A stretch of DNA of 64,000 bases. Origin: Euryarchaeota archaeon UBA91 (GTDB taxonomy: Archaea > Thermoplasmatota > Poseidoniia > Poseidoniales > Poseidoniaceae). The position numbers and the translations under genes are program-made. The stretch covers positions 7,822-71,821 of the forward strand of contig DAMU01000036.1 of NCBI GenBank assembly GCA_002499705.1, in the 5' to 3' direction. The notes below the pieces were generated by a model, which saw only the letters and a list, made by a program, of their open reading frames with translations, was not told the origin of the DNA and searched no databases. Shown here piece by piece: positions 19,985-29,734 of the stretch (position 1 is the stretch's first letter; every line of letters begins with the position of its first letter).

Positions 19985-20021
19985 CGTTTTTACGATATTC
20001 TTGGCCGTTTTTGATATTCTT
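19985..20021 (+). repeat. Direct repeat upstream of the beta-helix surface protein gene
   Basis: GATATTCTT occurs at 19994-20002 and again at 20013-20021, each preceded by CGTTTTT (with AC inserted in the first copy). The copies are about two helical turns apart and lie 25-50 bp upstream of a TATA-like element, so they may be a regulator binding site. The 202-bp gap 19876-20077 is AT-rich and shows no gene. Confidence 0.4.
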
Positions 20022-20042
20022 AAACGGGCAATTGAGGCGCAG

Positions 20043-20051
20043 TATTATATT
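20043..20051 (+). promoter_or_regulatory. TATA-like box for the gene at 20078
   Basis: TATTATATT lies about 27-35 bp before the GTG at 20078, the spacing expected for a leaderless or short-leader archaeal transcript. Confidence 0.45.
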
Positions 20052-20077
20052 CGAGGGAGAGATGGGAGAAAGGAGAG

Positions 20078-23000
20078 GTGTCTATTTTGAAGAACACAAC
20101 ATCACACAAAAGCATATCGTTAGTCGCATTATTGTTGCTCTCAGTGTTAACCGGCCTGGTAACTCTACCAACCGCATCCGCTGTCAACGAAACGAAGTCT
20201 GGAATTATTTCTGGAACTGAAACTTGGACTGGAACAATGAACCTCAACGGCGATGTTACCGTCGCAGAAGGTGCTAAACTCATCGTTAATGCAGGAACGA
20301 CCGTAAACATACCTTATGGTTACTACATTGATGTTGAGGGTGCGATTTGTATCGGTGACACGTCATGCGGTTCAAGTTCTGGTTCAGCAAGTAATCAAGC
20401 ACGCTTCATCTGGTCAACCCCTTCTGATTATACCCTACAAGGCCGCTGCTATTCGAATAACAGCAACAATCCAAACTACAATGATGATACTGCATGTGGT
20501 TCTGGAATGATTATTCGTTCCACTATTGACCAAGCGATAACTTCGATTAAATACGCTCACTTTGAAAATGCATACGGTATTCCCTTCGACACAAATCAGG
20601 TGAGCGGTAAGCAATACGGTGTATTGGTTTTTGACGGTTCCTCGACAACCGCAACTGGACTCAGTTTCCAAGACATTAACACATCGAATATCATTGCTCT
20701 GGACCTTGCATCACCAACCATTGATGATTCGACATTCACGCTTGGTATCGATGGTAATGGATACGATGCTGCAGCCGTTCGTGCCTATGGAGCTGGTGCT
20801 GGAATTCTTGGAACTATGCGTATACAGAACTCTGATTTCACCGGTAACACCGAAGCAGATTGTGGACAACAAGGCGGAGGCCGCAGCCTCATTTACATCG
20901 AAGAGTCGTATGTAGATCTCTCGAATCTCGAACTCAAGGACAATGCATACGGATTGTTCTTGAAACAGAGTTCTGGCTCGCTTACAAATTCAACAATTGA
21001 TGTCAAGTGCAGTGGAATTGATACAAACTCTCACAAAGTCACTGGAACCATCAACCATACCCTATACCTAAACGACAACGACATCACAACCGCAGATGGT
21101 TCTGGAATCACTGCTTATGATGGTGCAATCGTTGTAGCAAACCGAAACACAATTTCAGGCGCAGCCCAGGGTTCAGGATTTGGTATCCGTTCGTCTTCTG
21201 TCATTGCAAATGACAACGTCATCGGTCCAATCGGTGGCTGGAATGGTTTGTGGATATACGGCACTTCTGATGTGAGTGCTGAAAACAACACCATTCAGGA
21301 TACAGCAAAAGAGGCCGTCCTCATTGGAGAATACCACTTCAACGACCAAGGATGGAATGTTCCTACACCAACTGCGGCTCGTTTGTATTTGGCAAATAAC
21401 CTCATTTCCAACAACACTGGAACATGCAACTCACAAATGTATGATGGCGATTTCCCATGTCCAGCTATCCACGTTTTCATGTCATCTGCCACAATTTATG
21501 ATAACACTGTAGTCAATAACGGTGGAGATGGCATGCGTATCAAAGGCAGTATTGTCAATGCACAACGAAACACTATGGAAGTATCTGGCTTTGCAGCCAA
21601 CATCAGCATGTTTGACGATAATTACGGAAGTAAATACGGTTCGATTGCATACTTCTCCGGCAACTCTTACTCGAATGCTTCACAAATTTACAACATTACA
21701 GAATCCCGTGTTACCGTCCAATCTGAATATATCCCAGATGCAGGTGGCAACGAACTCTATCCCGTTCAATTGAGCTGGCTTGGTCCTGAATGCCCGTATG
21801 TATTGGATGAATGTCTCATTGTTCCATCGACTGCCGTCATGCCTCCAGCATTCATGCCTTTGGCACTGGAAGTTATCGACAACTCCACCGTGTTTTCATA
21901 TGCGAACTTACAGAACTTTGACTCATCAAAGATTCATGTTCAGAACCAAAACTCAGCATGGGGTAGCCAAGTTCGTGAAGGTGAACTCGTGCGCTATCAA
22001 GTCAAAGCAAAGAACAGCAATGTTGCTGGAGCAACAGTCGTTATCCGTGATGCTACTGGACTACCACTCTACACATTGACAACCGATGCATTTGGATTCA
22101 CACCAGAAGTATCTCTTCCATCTGATTTCCTTCTTGACCGTAATTGGAACCACTTAGTAGGTGAAAATAATGTTCAAATTCCTGGCGTGACGGATGCTCA
22201 AGGTAACCCTGTCTTTATCGATGAAGATTCATGTTCTGACGGATATGACAACGATGGTGATACCAAAGTAGATGCAGAAGACAGCGACTGTACAAACGGT
22301 CGAGAGTTGCCGTTCTACTCCGTTGAAGCATACATGTTCGGCAAAGGTCAGAAAGATTTTGACTTCGTACTAAGCGGTTCGATTGATGATGTGATTAACC
22401 TTGATAATCTCAAACCAAGCGTGACTGTGACTCAAAATGACGGGTTCTCATTTGCCACAACTGTCGAACTTACCGGTTCTTCATGGGACGGTATCAGCGG
22501 TCCTTACCCTCTGGACTTTGTTGCCTACCAAAACCAATTTGGATTAATCAAGCGTGTTGAAATCCAGCCCCCGGGTTCCACAGATTGGTACTCTGCTATC
22601 GATACATCGGGTGCGGCTGGTATGATCACCAAATCAAATCATCCTTTCAAGACATGGAGTTTTGACTGGGAAATGTCTGCTCATCCTGAAGGAGAAGGCG
22701 ATGTTACATTCCGTGTGCGTTCATACGATGGCTTGGATTACTCACCTGTGGAAGTTCGTAAATACAAACTCAACTTGGTGGCTCCTTCGATTTTAGTTGA
22801 CACTCCAAATGATGGGACATCTCACGATAATGGAAAAGTGACGTTCACCGGAACTGCCAGTGACCCCTATTCGGGAACTTGGGGGAGCGATATCAACTCA
22901 ATTTGGTTCGATATCAATGGTCCGAATGGATATACTGCTAACTTTGACATTCCCGGCTCAACCGCATGGGCATACGATTGGCAATTCCAAGAATTGCAAA

Positions 23001-24466
23001 CTGGTGAGTATGACTTCCGCATTTGGGCTTCAGACAGTGATTTCTGTAATTCAAAATCTGGATGGATGGATTGTAACTTTGAGACTCGAACCCTCAACAT
23101 CAACACCGACAATGCAATTCCATTTGTGCAATTGAGTGAACCACTCAATACGGATATTCTTCGTGCAAGTGAAACTCAACTCATTCAAGGTGTAGCATTG
23201 GATAACGACGGACTTGTTACACGTGTTGAGATCAGCATTGTCGATTTGACGAGTGGTGTTGAAATCAACAACGGTCCGGACCCGGTTACCAATTTCGCTC
23301 AAAATGGCGCCTGGTACACTACCTGGGATACCTCTGACCTCATCCATGACCAACAATATGAACTGGTCATCAAGGCATGGGACGGAAAGAATTACTCGTT
23401 AGAAGAACGTATTCGAATCACCATTGACAACCCAAGTGATGCCGACAATCTCATCCCTGAATTCAATTCGACTGGATGGGTTGGAACCATTACCCTGTTC
23501 TGTGATTCTAATCCGACCAAGCAAGATCGTTGTAACGGTGGAATCAGCATTGATTTGACAGATCACTTTTCTGATCCAGACGGTCCGACTGCCAGTGCGA
23601 CCAACGGTCTTGTTTTCGACGTCTATGATGATTTGACGAATCTCGATGACGACGAATATGGAAACTACCTCACTTTCAGTTCTAATGGTGTAGTCAAGTA
23701 TGACCCAGCCTATGTTACTGGTCTTTCAAATGACATCGCAGAATGGTCGCTTGTAGGCTTGATGTTTGAAGCACGTGATTCGTATGGTTCAGTTGCTTAC
23801 TCCTACAAAGTCAACGTTGTAGTGGTTGAAGTTTCATTCACCGTTGAGCGTCAAGATTCGGGCTCGCTAGGACCGGGTAATCCTGCTGTGTTCAGTGGAC
23901 AAGGGTTGCCGAACAGTCTTGTTGAAGCACGTTTCGATTCCCTCAGCGGGGTTCGAATCAATCAGACACGTGTGAATGCTGATGCTACGTGGGAAATGGA
24001 GATTTCAAGTAGCCAACTCTCGGGTATCGAAGGCACTCGAAACATCATCTTTGAGATGGACGATCAAGTCTTTACTCAGCCAGGTGAAAATTCCGGTGCT
24101 TTGTTCAAGGTCAGTCTTGGAGAAGAAGAGTCTTCAGGGCTTAATGTGGGAATGATTGCGCTAATTGCTGTTGGCGTTCTCTTACTCTTGGGAGCAGGAA
24201 TGTTCTTCCTCCAAGTCGAATATGAAGAATTTGATGAAGAGTCAGAATTAACCGCTGCTGAAGAAAAAGCATCTGCCGATCCATATGCTTGGGCGAAAGC
24301 TCGCCAAGATTCGGCATCCATTCCTTCAAATCAAGTCGCAACAACTCCTGTAGCAGTTCAACAGGTCGTTACGAGTGCACCACAGGCATCCCAGCATCCA
24401 GGATGGCTATGGGATGCAGAGTCAAATAACTGGGTCCCAGACCCAAATTATGTCCCCGAACAGTGA
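20078..24466 (+). CDS. Large surface protein: beta-helix, MopE-like motif, Ig-like modules, membrane anchor
   Basis: A 1,462-residue exported protein. A signal peptide covers residues 1-36 (core SLVALLLLSVLTGLVTL, then TASA). Next comes an N-terminal module (ETWTGTMNLNGDV) also seen in the protein at 5064-6713. A right-handed parallel beta-helix follows at about 90-560, with repeated short strands such as ENNTIQDTAKEAVLIG and LANNLISNNTGTC. At about 715-745 there is a Cys-bounded Asp-rich motif (CSDGYDNDGDTKVD), like the MopE-type repeat. Ig-like modules fill about 780-1330, and a membrane helix lies at 1356-1378. The 84-residue cytoplasmic tail ends in HPGWLWDAESNNWVPDP. The start is GTG 20078; TTG 20087 fits the GGAGAGG just upstream equally well. 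Beta-helix proteins often bind or cleave polysaccharide, but no catalytic residues are evident, so adhesion is only a guess. Confidence 0.8.
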   Translation: MSILKNTTSHKSISLVALLLLSVLTGLVTLPTASAVNETKSGIISGTETWTGTMNLNGDVTVAEGAKLIVNAGTTVNIPYGYYIDVEGAICIGDTSCGSSSGSASNQARFIWSTPSDYTLQGRCYSNNSNNPNYNDDTACGSGMIIRSTIDQAITSIKYAHFENAYGIPFDTNQVSGKQYGVLVFDGSSTTATGLSFQDINTSNIIALDLASPTIDDSTFTLGIDGNGYDAAAVRAYGAGAGILGTMRIQNSDFTGNTEADCGQQGGGRSLIYIEESYVDLSNLELKDNAYGLFLKQSSGSLTNSTIDVKCSGIDTNSHKVTGTINHTLYLNDNDITTADGSGITAYDGAIVVANRNTISGAAQGSGFGIRSSSVIANDNVIGPIGGWNGLWIYGTSDVSAENNTIQDTAKEAVLIGEYHFNDQGWNVPTPTAARLYLANNLISNNTGTCNSQMYDGDFPCPAIHVFMSSATIYDNTVVNNGGDGMRIKGSIVNAQRNTMEVSGFAANISMFDDNYGSKYGSIAYFSGNSYSNASQIYNITESRVTVQSEYIPDAGGNELYPVQLSWLGPECPYVLDECLIVPSTAVMPPAFMPLALEVIDNSTVFSYANLQNFDSSKIHVQNQNSAWGSQVREGELVRYQVKAKNSNVAGATVVIRDATGLPLYTLTTDAFGFTPEVSLPSDFLLDRNWNHLVGENNVQIPGVTDAQGNPVFIDEDSCSDGYDNDGDTKVDAEDSDCTNGRELPFYSVEAYMFGKGQKDFDFVLSGSIDDVINLDNLKPSVTVTQNDGFSFATTVELTGSSWDGISGPYPLDFVAYQNQFGLIKRVEIQPPGSTDWYSAIDTSGAAGMITKSNHPFKTWSFDWEMSAHPEGEGDVTFRVRSYDGLDYSPVEVRKYKLNLVAPSILVDTPNDGTSHDNGKVTFTGTASDPYSGTWGSDINSIWFDINGPNGYTANFDIPGSTAWAYDWQFQELQTGEYDFRIWASDSDFCNSKSGWMDCNFETRTLNINTDNAIPFVQLSEPLNTDILRASETQLIQGVALDNDGLVTRVEISIVDLTSGVEINNGPDPVTNFAQNGAWYTTWDTSDLIHDQQYELVIKAWDGKNYSLEERIRITIDNPSDADNLIPEFNSTGWVGTITLFCDSNPTKQDRCNGGISIDLTDHFSDPDGPTASATNGLVFDVYDDLTNLDDDEYGNYLTFSSNGVVKYDPAYVTGLSNDIAEWSLVGLMFEARDSYGSVAYSYKVNVVVVEVSFTVERQDSGSLGPGNPAVFSGQGLPNSLVEARFDSLSGVRINQTRVNADATWEMEISSSQLSGIEGTRNIIFEMDDQVFTQPGENSGALFKVSLGEEESSGLNVGMIALIAVGVLLLLGAGMFFLQVEYEEFDEESELTAAEEKASADPYAWAKARQDSASIPSNQVATTPVAVQQVVTSAPQASQHPGWLWDAESNNWVPDPNYVPEQ

Positions 24467-24524
24467 AGTCTCAACGCTCACGAAAGGGGAACTATTGAAA
24501 CGGAGGAAAACCGGAGAGAAGATT

Positions 24525-27050
24525 ATGGCTGTACAACCCAAACCAGGAGTGCAGGAAAGAATACTCTTGCACCTGCTTGATTACTCCGATTTCAAGAGCA
24601 GTGTCGAAGTTCCATTTGCACTTTCGCAGATGGGAATTGCAAATGCAGTAGCCATTGCCCGCTCGAACGTACCTCGTGCCATTGCAGGACTCAAAGACCA
24701 AGGACTTCTCATCGAGCGGCAGGCCCACGTTGCTGGTGTTTCGAGGAAGCGAAAGGCGTATTTTCTCACAGATCCAGGCATCAATGTCTCAGAAGAAACA
24801 TGGACCAGGTTGCGAGAATTCCAGCTTCGAAGCATTATGGCTGATGGTAACATTATCAATTCAACTCTAGGGGAGATCAATGACCATCTTGATTTCTCTA
24901 TGCGCCCCGTAGATATTATTCGTTACATGGATGACAATTGCGTACTGGATACTCGAACATTGTCTGCTGATTTAGTTGAAAGGGATCTTTCAAAACATGT
25001 TGAAAAACAACTTGTCACTTCGCTTGGAGATTTGCCTCGCCTTCGACATTTCTACGGTCGTGAAAAAGAGTTGGACAACATGGTGAGTCTCGTTGATGCT
25101 CGAGCAACTACTTTGTTGGTCCCAGGTATCGCTGGTATAGGTAAAACCACAATTGCTTCAAAATTGATTGAACGATTTATGCATCGGCGTAATTTGCTTT
25201 ACCATCGCTGTCAAGATTGGGAAAGTTCCCGTTCATTCTTTGAGGCAGTTGCAGATTGGTTGGCAAATATTGGGGATTCGACCTTTTCTGATTATTTGGC
25301 GGCAACTCCAGTCCCTCAGCCTGCAGATGCAGCACGGTTACTTGTTGACTCTCTGGAAGGAACGCCTACGCTGATTGTCATTGATGATTTTCACAAAGTC
25401 GCAGACACGACATTGCATCAAACGTTCCAAGCGATGTCCTTAGCTCTCCTAGGCAGTGAGGAAGAAATTGGTCTGGTCATTTTTTCACGCTCATTCAAAC
25501 CCGTAGTGCCAGCAAAGGATGCAGAAGGTAGAATCGCAAGTTTAGTTCTACCACTCGATGGTTTAGATTCGGATGCTGGAAGGCAACTTTTGAGCAGTTT
25601 TGAAAATCTTGGAGACGAACAATGGCTCCACATTCACGGACTTTCAAGAGGTCATCCTCTTGTTTTAGAATTGATTAATCGCGGCGCTTCAGCAGGTGCT
25701 TACCACGAAACATTGGAGAATTATGTCACCGTTGAAATCTTTTCCAAGTTGAGTGGTGAACAAAAGCGAGTTCTTTCTGCCCTCGCAATTTACCGTGAGC
25801 CAGTTGCTCTGAGTGCATTGGCTGAGCAGGGATTGGATACCGACGAATTGGATTCGCTTGTCGAACAAGGTTTGGCTCGTCAGGGCGATGTTGATTTTTA
25901 CGATGTCCACGATTTAATTCGAGAGTTCTTAGTTCGCAGTTTAGATGAGAATACCAAGAAAGAATTCCATGCCAAATGTTGCCTCTGGTATGAGAAGCAA
26001 AATTTCACTGCAAGCATCATCATCGAACGTATTTATCATTTAATCCGCAGTGATAAAGGAGGAGATGCTGCCTTACTTATTGCTGATGAAGGTCGTGACC
26101 TTGTTGCACAAGGACACATGGAACTGTTGAGTTTAATCGAAGGTCTGTCGCTTGATGGACTCGATATTCAGATACAGATTCGAATTTTGCAATTACGTGG
26201 TGAGATTCTCGTACTACTCGGCCGTTTCTTAGAAGCTGAAGAGATATTTTTGTCAACCCAATCTTTGACGGATTCTTCGAAGGCAACTCGTATTGGTGCT
26301 GAAGTTCTGTCCGCATTAGCAGATATTGCCCTCAAGCAAGGCGACACGGACAAAGCACTTTCCATGCATCATGATGCTCTTGAAAAATTCATTCAGTTTG
26401 GAGATGAAAAGGGTGCAGCTCGTTCGTACAACAACATGGGCTATTTACTACGCCGCAAAAATGACTTGTCAAAGGCATTGGATGCCTATGGTGAGGTTGA
26501 AACTATTTTGAAAGGTTCCAACAATGCTGAACTTGTGGGTACTCAACTTACACTTGCCCGTGCATTCATTGAACTGAATGAAATCGATCGTGCCCGTGAC
26601 CATGCACTCCAAGCATTTGAGAATACTGATGGCGGTGACGATGTCTTGTTGCATGCTCGCGCTCAAGCGGTTCTCGGCCGTTATTATGCAAAAGTTGGGG
26701 ATGCAGATGTCGCATCTCATCACTACTCAACAGCATTAGAGACCATGAGCGAAGCGGGTGACTTGTTGTCACTGGTTGAAATTACGATTCTTCTGGGAGA
26801 AGTCCTTCAAGATTCAGGGCGTGCGGAAGATGCTATGGAACATTACCGAGAGGCATTGGTTATCGCAGAAGCGAATGACCTTCGTATGCAGATAGGAGAA
26901 TTACTTTCACGTCTCGGTGGTGTTGCACCAGATAAGCCCCGTCGAATGGAGTATCTTCAGAGAGCATTATCTGTATTCAGGGAATTGGGCGCAAAATCCC
27001 GTATGAAGGAAGTTCAAGCTCAAGTTCATGCAGCAGTAATGGGCCGTTAA
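24525..27050 (+). CDS. Winged-helix / STAND-type ATPase / TPR regulator
   Basis: An 841-residue cytoplasmic protein. The N-terminal 130 residues look like a winged-helix DNA-binding domain (VARxNVPRAIAGLKDQGLLIER-type pattern with a basic wing). An ATPase of the STAND/AAA class follows: Walker A GIAGIGKTT at 201-209 and Walker B LIVIDD ending at D287-D288, then a sensor-like SRSF. The C-terminal half, about 560-830, is TPR-like helical repeats (ARSYNNMGYLLRRKNDLSKAL, AVLGRYYAKVGD). STAND proteins such as MalT are ATP switches that assemble on a signal, so this may be a signal-responsive transcription regulator. The start is ATG 24525, with GGAGAG upstream; the frame extends into the preceding gene but that part is not needed. 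The gene follows the beta-helix protein by 58 bp on the same strand and its stop abuts the stop of the convergent pilin operon. The targets are unknown. Confidence 0.85.
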   Translation: MAVQPKPGVQERILLHLLDYSDFKSSVEVPFALSQMGIANAVAIARSNVPRAIAGLKDQGLLIERQAHVAGVSRKRKAYFLTDPGINVSEETWTRLREFQLRSIMADGNIINSTLGEINDHLDFSMRPVDIIRYMDDNCVLDTRTLSADLVERDLSKHVEKQLVTSLGDLPRLRHFYGREKELDNMVSLVDARATTLLVPGIAGIGKTTIASKLIERFMHRRNLLYHRCQDWESSRSFFEAVADWLANIGDSTFSDYLAATPVPQPADAARLLVDSLEGTPTLIVIDDFHKVADTTLHQTFQAMSLALLGSEEEIGLVIFSRSFKPVVPAKDAEGRIASLVLPLDGLDSDAGRQLLSSFENLGDEQWLHIHGLSRGHPLVLELINRGASAGAYHETLENYVTVEIFSKLSGEQKRVLSALAIYREPVALSALAEQGLDTDELDSLVEQGLARQGDVDFYDVHDLIREFLVRSLDENTKKEFHAKCCLWYEKQNFTASIIIERIYHLIRSDKGGDAALLIADEGRDLVAQGHMELLSLIEGLSLDGLDIQIQIRILQLRGEILVLLGRFLEAEEIFLSTQSLTDSSKATRIGAEVLSALADIALKQGDTDKALSMHHDALEKFIQFGDEKGAARSYNNMGYLLRRKNDLSKALDAYGEVETILKGSNNAELVGTQLTLARAFIELNEIDRARDHALQAFENTDGGDDVLLHARAQAVLGRYYAKVGDADVASHHYSTALETMSEAGDLLSLVEITILLGEVLQDSGRAEDAMEHYREALVIAEANDLRMQIGELLSRLGGVAPDKPRRMEYLQRALSVFRELGAKSRMKEVQAQVHAAVMGR

Positions 27051-27527
27051 TCAGTCATAGGTCTGTGGCCGATCGTATTGCAAGGTCGTCATCCCATCAG
27101 AATGTACGACCCATACTGAAGTGACGCCTGCAAGAACTACAGTACCTTGATGTCCACCAGCTCCAGTGCCAGAGATTGAAACATTGGTATCGAGTGTCCC
27201 TCCCTCATCAATCAATTCTATTGAGGTGTCTGTTAGGATAATTTTCATCTGCGATTCATCCGCTTCAGTAAGTCTCCAAGTCACTTTTTCAGCATAATCA
27301 ATTGCGCCCATACGACTTGCTTCGTCTGCACGTTCGACTGCTGCAGCAAGGTCGTCAAGATTTGATTGAATTGCATTTTCATTCCATCGTTCACGGGTTG
27401 CAGTCTCAATCTCATAGGCCCACAAACTGAACATGGTAAGGAGTAAGACACCCAAAAGGAACGTGAAAATGTAACCCAACTCTGTTGCAGCAGCACGTTC
27501 ATCGTGCATGAATCGCTTTGATTTCAT
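27051..27527 (-). CDS. Pilin-like protein, third gene of the pilin cassette
   Basis: A 158-residue protein with an archaeal type IV pilin-like N-terminus. Basic residues and DERAAATELG precede a membrane helix (YIFTFLLGVLLLTMFSLWAY). This is the class III signal peptide layout, with likely cleavage after DER and Glu at +5. The remainder has a short coiled helix (VERADEAS) and a small beta domain. Its ATG overlaps the TGA of the upstream gene (ATGA at 27524-27527) and has a perfect GGAGGT six bases before it, so the two genes are translationally coupled. It probably acts as a minor pilin or pilus-linked subunit. No prepilin peptidase, assembly ATPase or membrane platform gene is in this window, so the machinery must be elsewhere. 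Confidence 0.75.
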   Translation of the reverse strand: MKSKRFMHDERAAATELGYIFTFLLGVLLLTMFSLWAYEIETATRERWNENAIQSNLDDLAAAVERADEASRMGAIDYAEKVTWRLTEADESQMKIILTDTSIELIDEGGTLDTNVSISGTGAGGHQGTVVLAGVTSVWVVHSDGMTTLQYDRPQTYD

Positions 27528-29734
27528 GAGATGACCTCCGTCATGTGGGCATTTAGTGCAGCCATTTGAAGAGTGAACTGTATTGGTTCACCGTTGGTGT
27601 GCCAAACTGCTTCGGATGTTGCATATGATGGGTCTGGCACCCATCCAACATAATCACTCAACAAATCAATCCTTCCAGGATAAACAGTCCAATCTTCACT
27701 TGATTCGAGCCCGTCTGCTGATGCATCAGCAATGGCCACTCCGTAAGGGCTTGACCATCCTCGACGAACCTCATAGGCAATCGTCGAAGCAAGCGATGAA
27801 CGATCGACTAATTCTATGTCTAAGTTCATTGTTCCAGCGCCACTGACACTGTCTTGAGTAGGGTGAAGTGATGGTATGGTTGCAGCAAATCTTGGTCCGG
27901 GGCCCCCTCGGTCGGATGGAGATACCACAATGTATGGTTCAAATTCCGGATGGTTGGTGACCACAGCACCTCCGACATACGCCACTTCCATTCCGACAAT
28001 TGATGAGGTGAACTCATAACTCAGTCGAGAGAGATGGAATCCCCACACTGTTCCGAGGTTTGCATGTGTTGAAGCACCGTTAACTCCAATGAGAGTAATT
28101 TGCATACTTGCTGGATGGTTTCCAGAACGCCATGCATTTTTCAGGTCAACTTGGCTTCTTCCACTCATCGATTGCCAAGGCAACTCCGTTGCAATCCATC
28201 CACTTGCCTGAACATTAATCGATAAACATCGTTGTGCTCCATCATGGTGTGCTTGGATAAGTCCATTTTGTCCACGTAAAAGGTAGAGTCGAAGTGCATG
28301 TCCATCTTCAACGTTCATTTGATTGACTCCCTGATTGATGTTAACAGTTCGCTGGGTATTTTCATCAAAGAGTGAGCCATTGGCATTACTCGCACCGGTT
28401 AAGTTCCAATCAACAATCATACCGGCCCGGACAAGATGGATTTGTTTGTTGCTTGAACCGTCTGCGTAGATCGTGTGTGATTGGCCTGACAATGCACCAG
28501 TATCATCTGCAGCAATTACCTGCAATCCAGAACCGTTTGTATCTGCTCGCCAAGAGACGAAAACGTCTCCATTTGCATCAAGCATTGGAGCACCATCAAT
28601 TTCAGCAGGAGGCCAATCAAAACTGAGACTTTGGTTTGCAGCAACAGAAACCCCACCGCCTCTCCATGTTACGGTGACACTTGTCTGGCCGGGATTGGTG
28701 AAGACCAATTCACCTTCAAGCGATGGCGTTACAAATGAATGACCAAGATATTGTCCATCGGAACTTGGCCAAGCGGTTTGACCAACATTGACTTCTGTAT
28801 TTGTTTGAAGAAGAAGCCTTGAGGGTGCACTGGTCGTAATGTGGACCACCTCAGGCGTGTCAAGGGAGAATTGATGAGTGAAATCTACCCCTACACGGTT
28901 TTGATTTGACGGTAATGCATAATGTGAATTTGAGGTTTGATTGGTAATTATTATCTGGTTTGCAACCTCGCTCAGTATGTGGATTTGATTGTTTCCAGCC
29001 GGCAATGGAAGTGACCAAGAGGTACCGGTTAAATCGACTGGATTTGGGTCATTGGCTTGCATTAATGTCGTCCCACCATTTCCTCGAGAAAGCAGTAGAT
29101 GCAGTTCATGAGAAGAATGGATGACTATTTCACCAGATTGACTGGTATTGACGATGTGCATTCCATCAACCATAAGTTCGAGTTCAGATAGCTTCGTGGA
29201 TTGATTCCAAATTTCGATCTCAATAGGCCCAAGAGGGAGTGCGAGTCCAGGTGATGCAGTCATTGTGACGCTCTCCACCCATTCAGGGATGGTGAACATG
29301 TATGGATTCGCAGGACCGAGACGCAGGTCATCAACACACACTGCAGAATTCATGGATTCTGGGTGCCGTACGCTGAACTGGTCATCATAGTCGAGGGCTC
29401 CCTGAACTCGGAAACTGGTGTCGTCGAACCAAGTTGCAGAATACCACATGCTGCTTTGCATCATGTTCCAGTTCAAACTGCCGTCCACGGGAATAAGTTC
29501 AATTTCCGTAGAATCTCCTGGCATTCCACTTTCGCTTAGAGATGAGGTTTGATGCGCTAACAGCGACATTTGAGAAGACATATCATGACGTTCGATTGAG
29601 CCCTCCAATTCCTCAATGACTGGAATCATTGAAACCATCATCATACCGATGATACTCAGAACTCCGCCGAAGAGAAGAACAGTGGCAACCGCTGCTGAAA
29701 CGGCATCTTCATCACGTTGCAGGTTGTACTTCAT
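27524..29734 (-). CDS. Large pilin-like secreted protein, second gene of the pilin cassette
   Basis: A 736-residue protein. The N-terminus has DEDAVSAAVATVLLFGG, an archaeal pilin signature, followed by a hydrophobic helix to about residue 40. The rest, about 690 residues, is beta-rich extracellular material with many Asn/Ser/Thr and few Cys; no known catalytic motif is visible. Most pilins are 100-200 residues, so this is a very large pilin-like subunit, perhaps a tip or adhesin. ATGA overlaps join it to the genes on both sides (29731-29734 and 27524-27527), and GGAGGT precedes its ATG. The three genes therefore look like one transcript with linked translation. It might instead be related to the large pilin-like proteins of haloarchaea, but I cannot assign a named family by eye. 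Confidence 0.7.
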   Translation of the reverse strand: MKYNLQRDEDAVSAAVATVLLFGGVLSIIGMMMVSMIPVIEELEGSIERHDMSSQMSLLAHQTSSLSESGMPGDSTEIELIPVDGSLNWNMMQSSMWYSATWFDDTSFRVQGALDYDDQFSVRHPESMNSAVCVDDLRLGPANPYMFTIPEWVESVTMTASPGLALPLGPIEIEIWNQSTKLSELELMVDGMHIVNTSQSGEIVIHSSHELHLLLSRGNGGTTLMQANDPNPVDLTGTSWSLPLPAGNNQIHILSEVANQIIITNQTSNSHYALPSNQNRVGVDFTHQFSLDTPEVVHITTSAPSRLLLQTNTEVNVGQTAWPSSDGQYLGHSFVTPSLEGELVFTNPGQTSVTVTWRGGGVSVAANQSLSFDWPPAEIDGAPMLDANGDVFVSWRADTNGSGLQVIAADDTGALSGQSHTIYADGSSNKQIHLVRAGMIVDWNLTGASNANGSLFDENTQRTVNINQGVNQMNVEDGHALRLYLLRGQNGLIQAHHDGAQRCLSINVQASGWIATELPWQSMSGRSQVDLKNAWRSGNHPASMQITLIGVNGASTHANLGTVWGFHLSRLSYEFTSSIVGMEVAYVGGAVVTNHPEFEPYIVVSPSDRGGPGPRFAATIPSLHPTQDSVSGAGTMNLDIELVDRSSLASTIAYEVRRGWSSPYGVAIADASADGLESSEDWTVYPGRIDLLSDYVGWVPDPSYATSEAVWHTNGEPIQFTLQMAALNAHMTEVIS
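27534..27539 (-). promoter_or_regulatory. Ribosome binding site of the third pilin-like gene
   Basis: GGAGGT (read on the minus strand) lies six bases before the ATG at 27527. It is one of the few perfect Shine-Dalgarno sites in the window and supports coupled translation. Confidence 0.7.

Noticed and set aside
24375..24524. Longer N-terminus of the STAND regulator overlapping the previous gene
   Set aside because: The extra 50 residues are low-complexity, overlap the tail of the beta-helix protein, and ATG 24525 has a suitable ribosome binding site.
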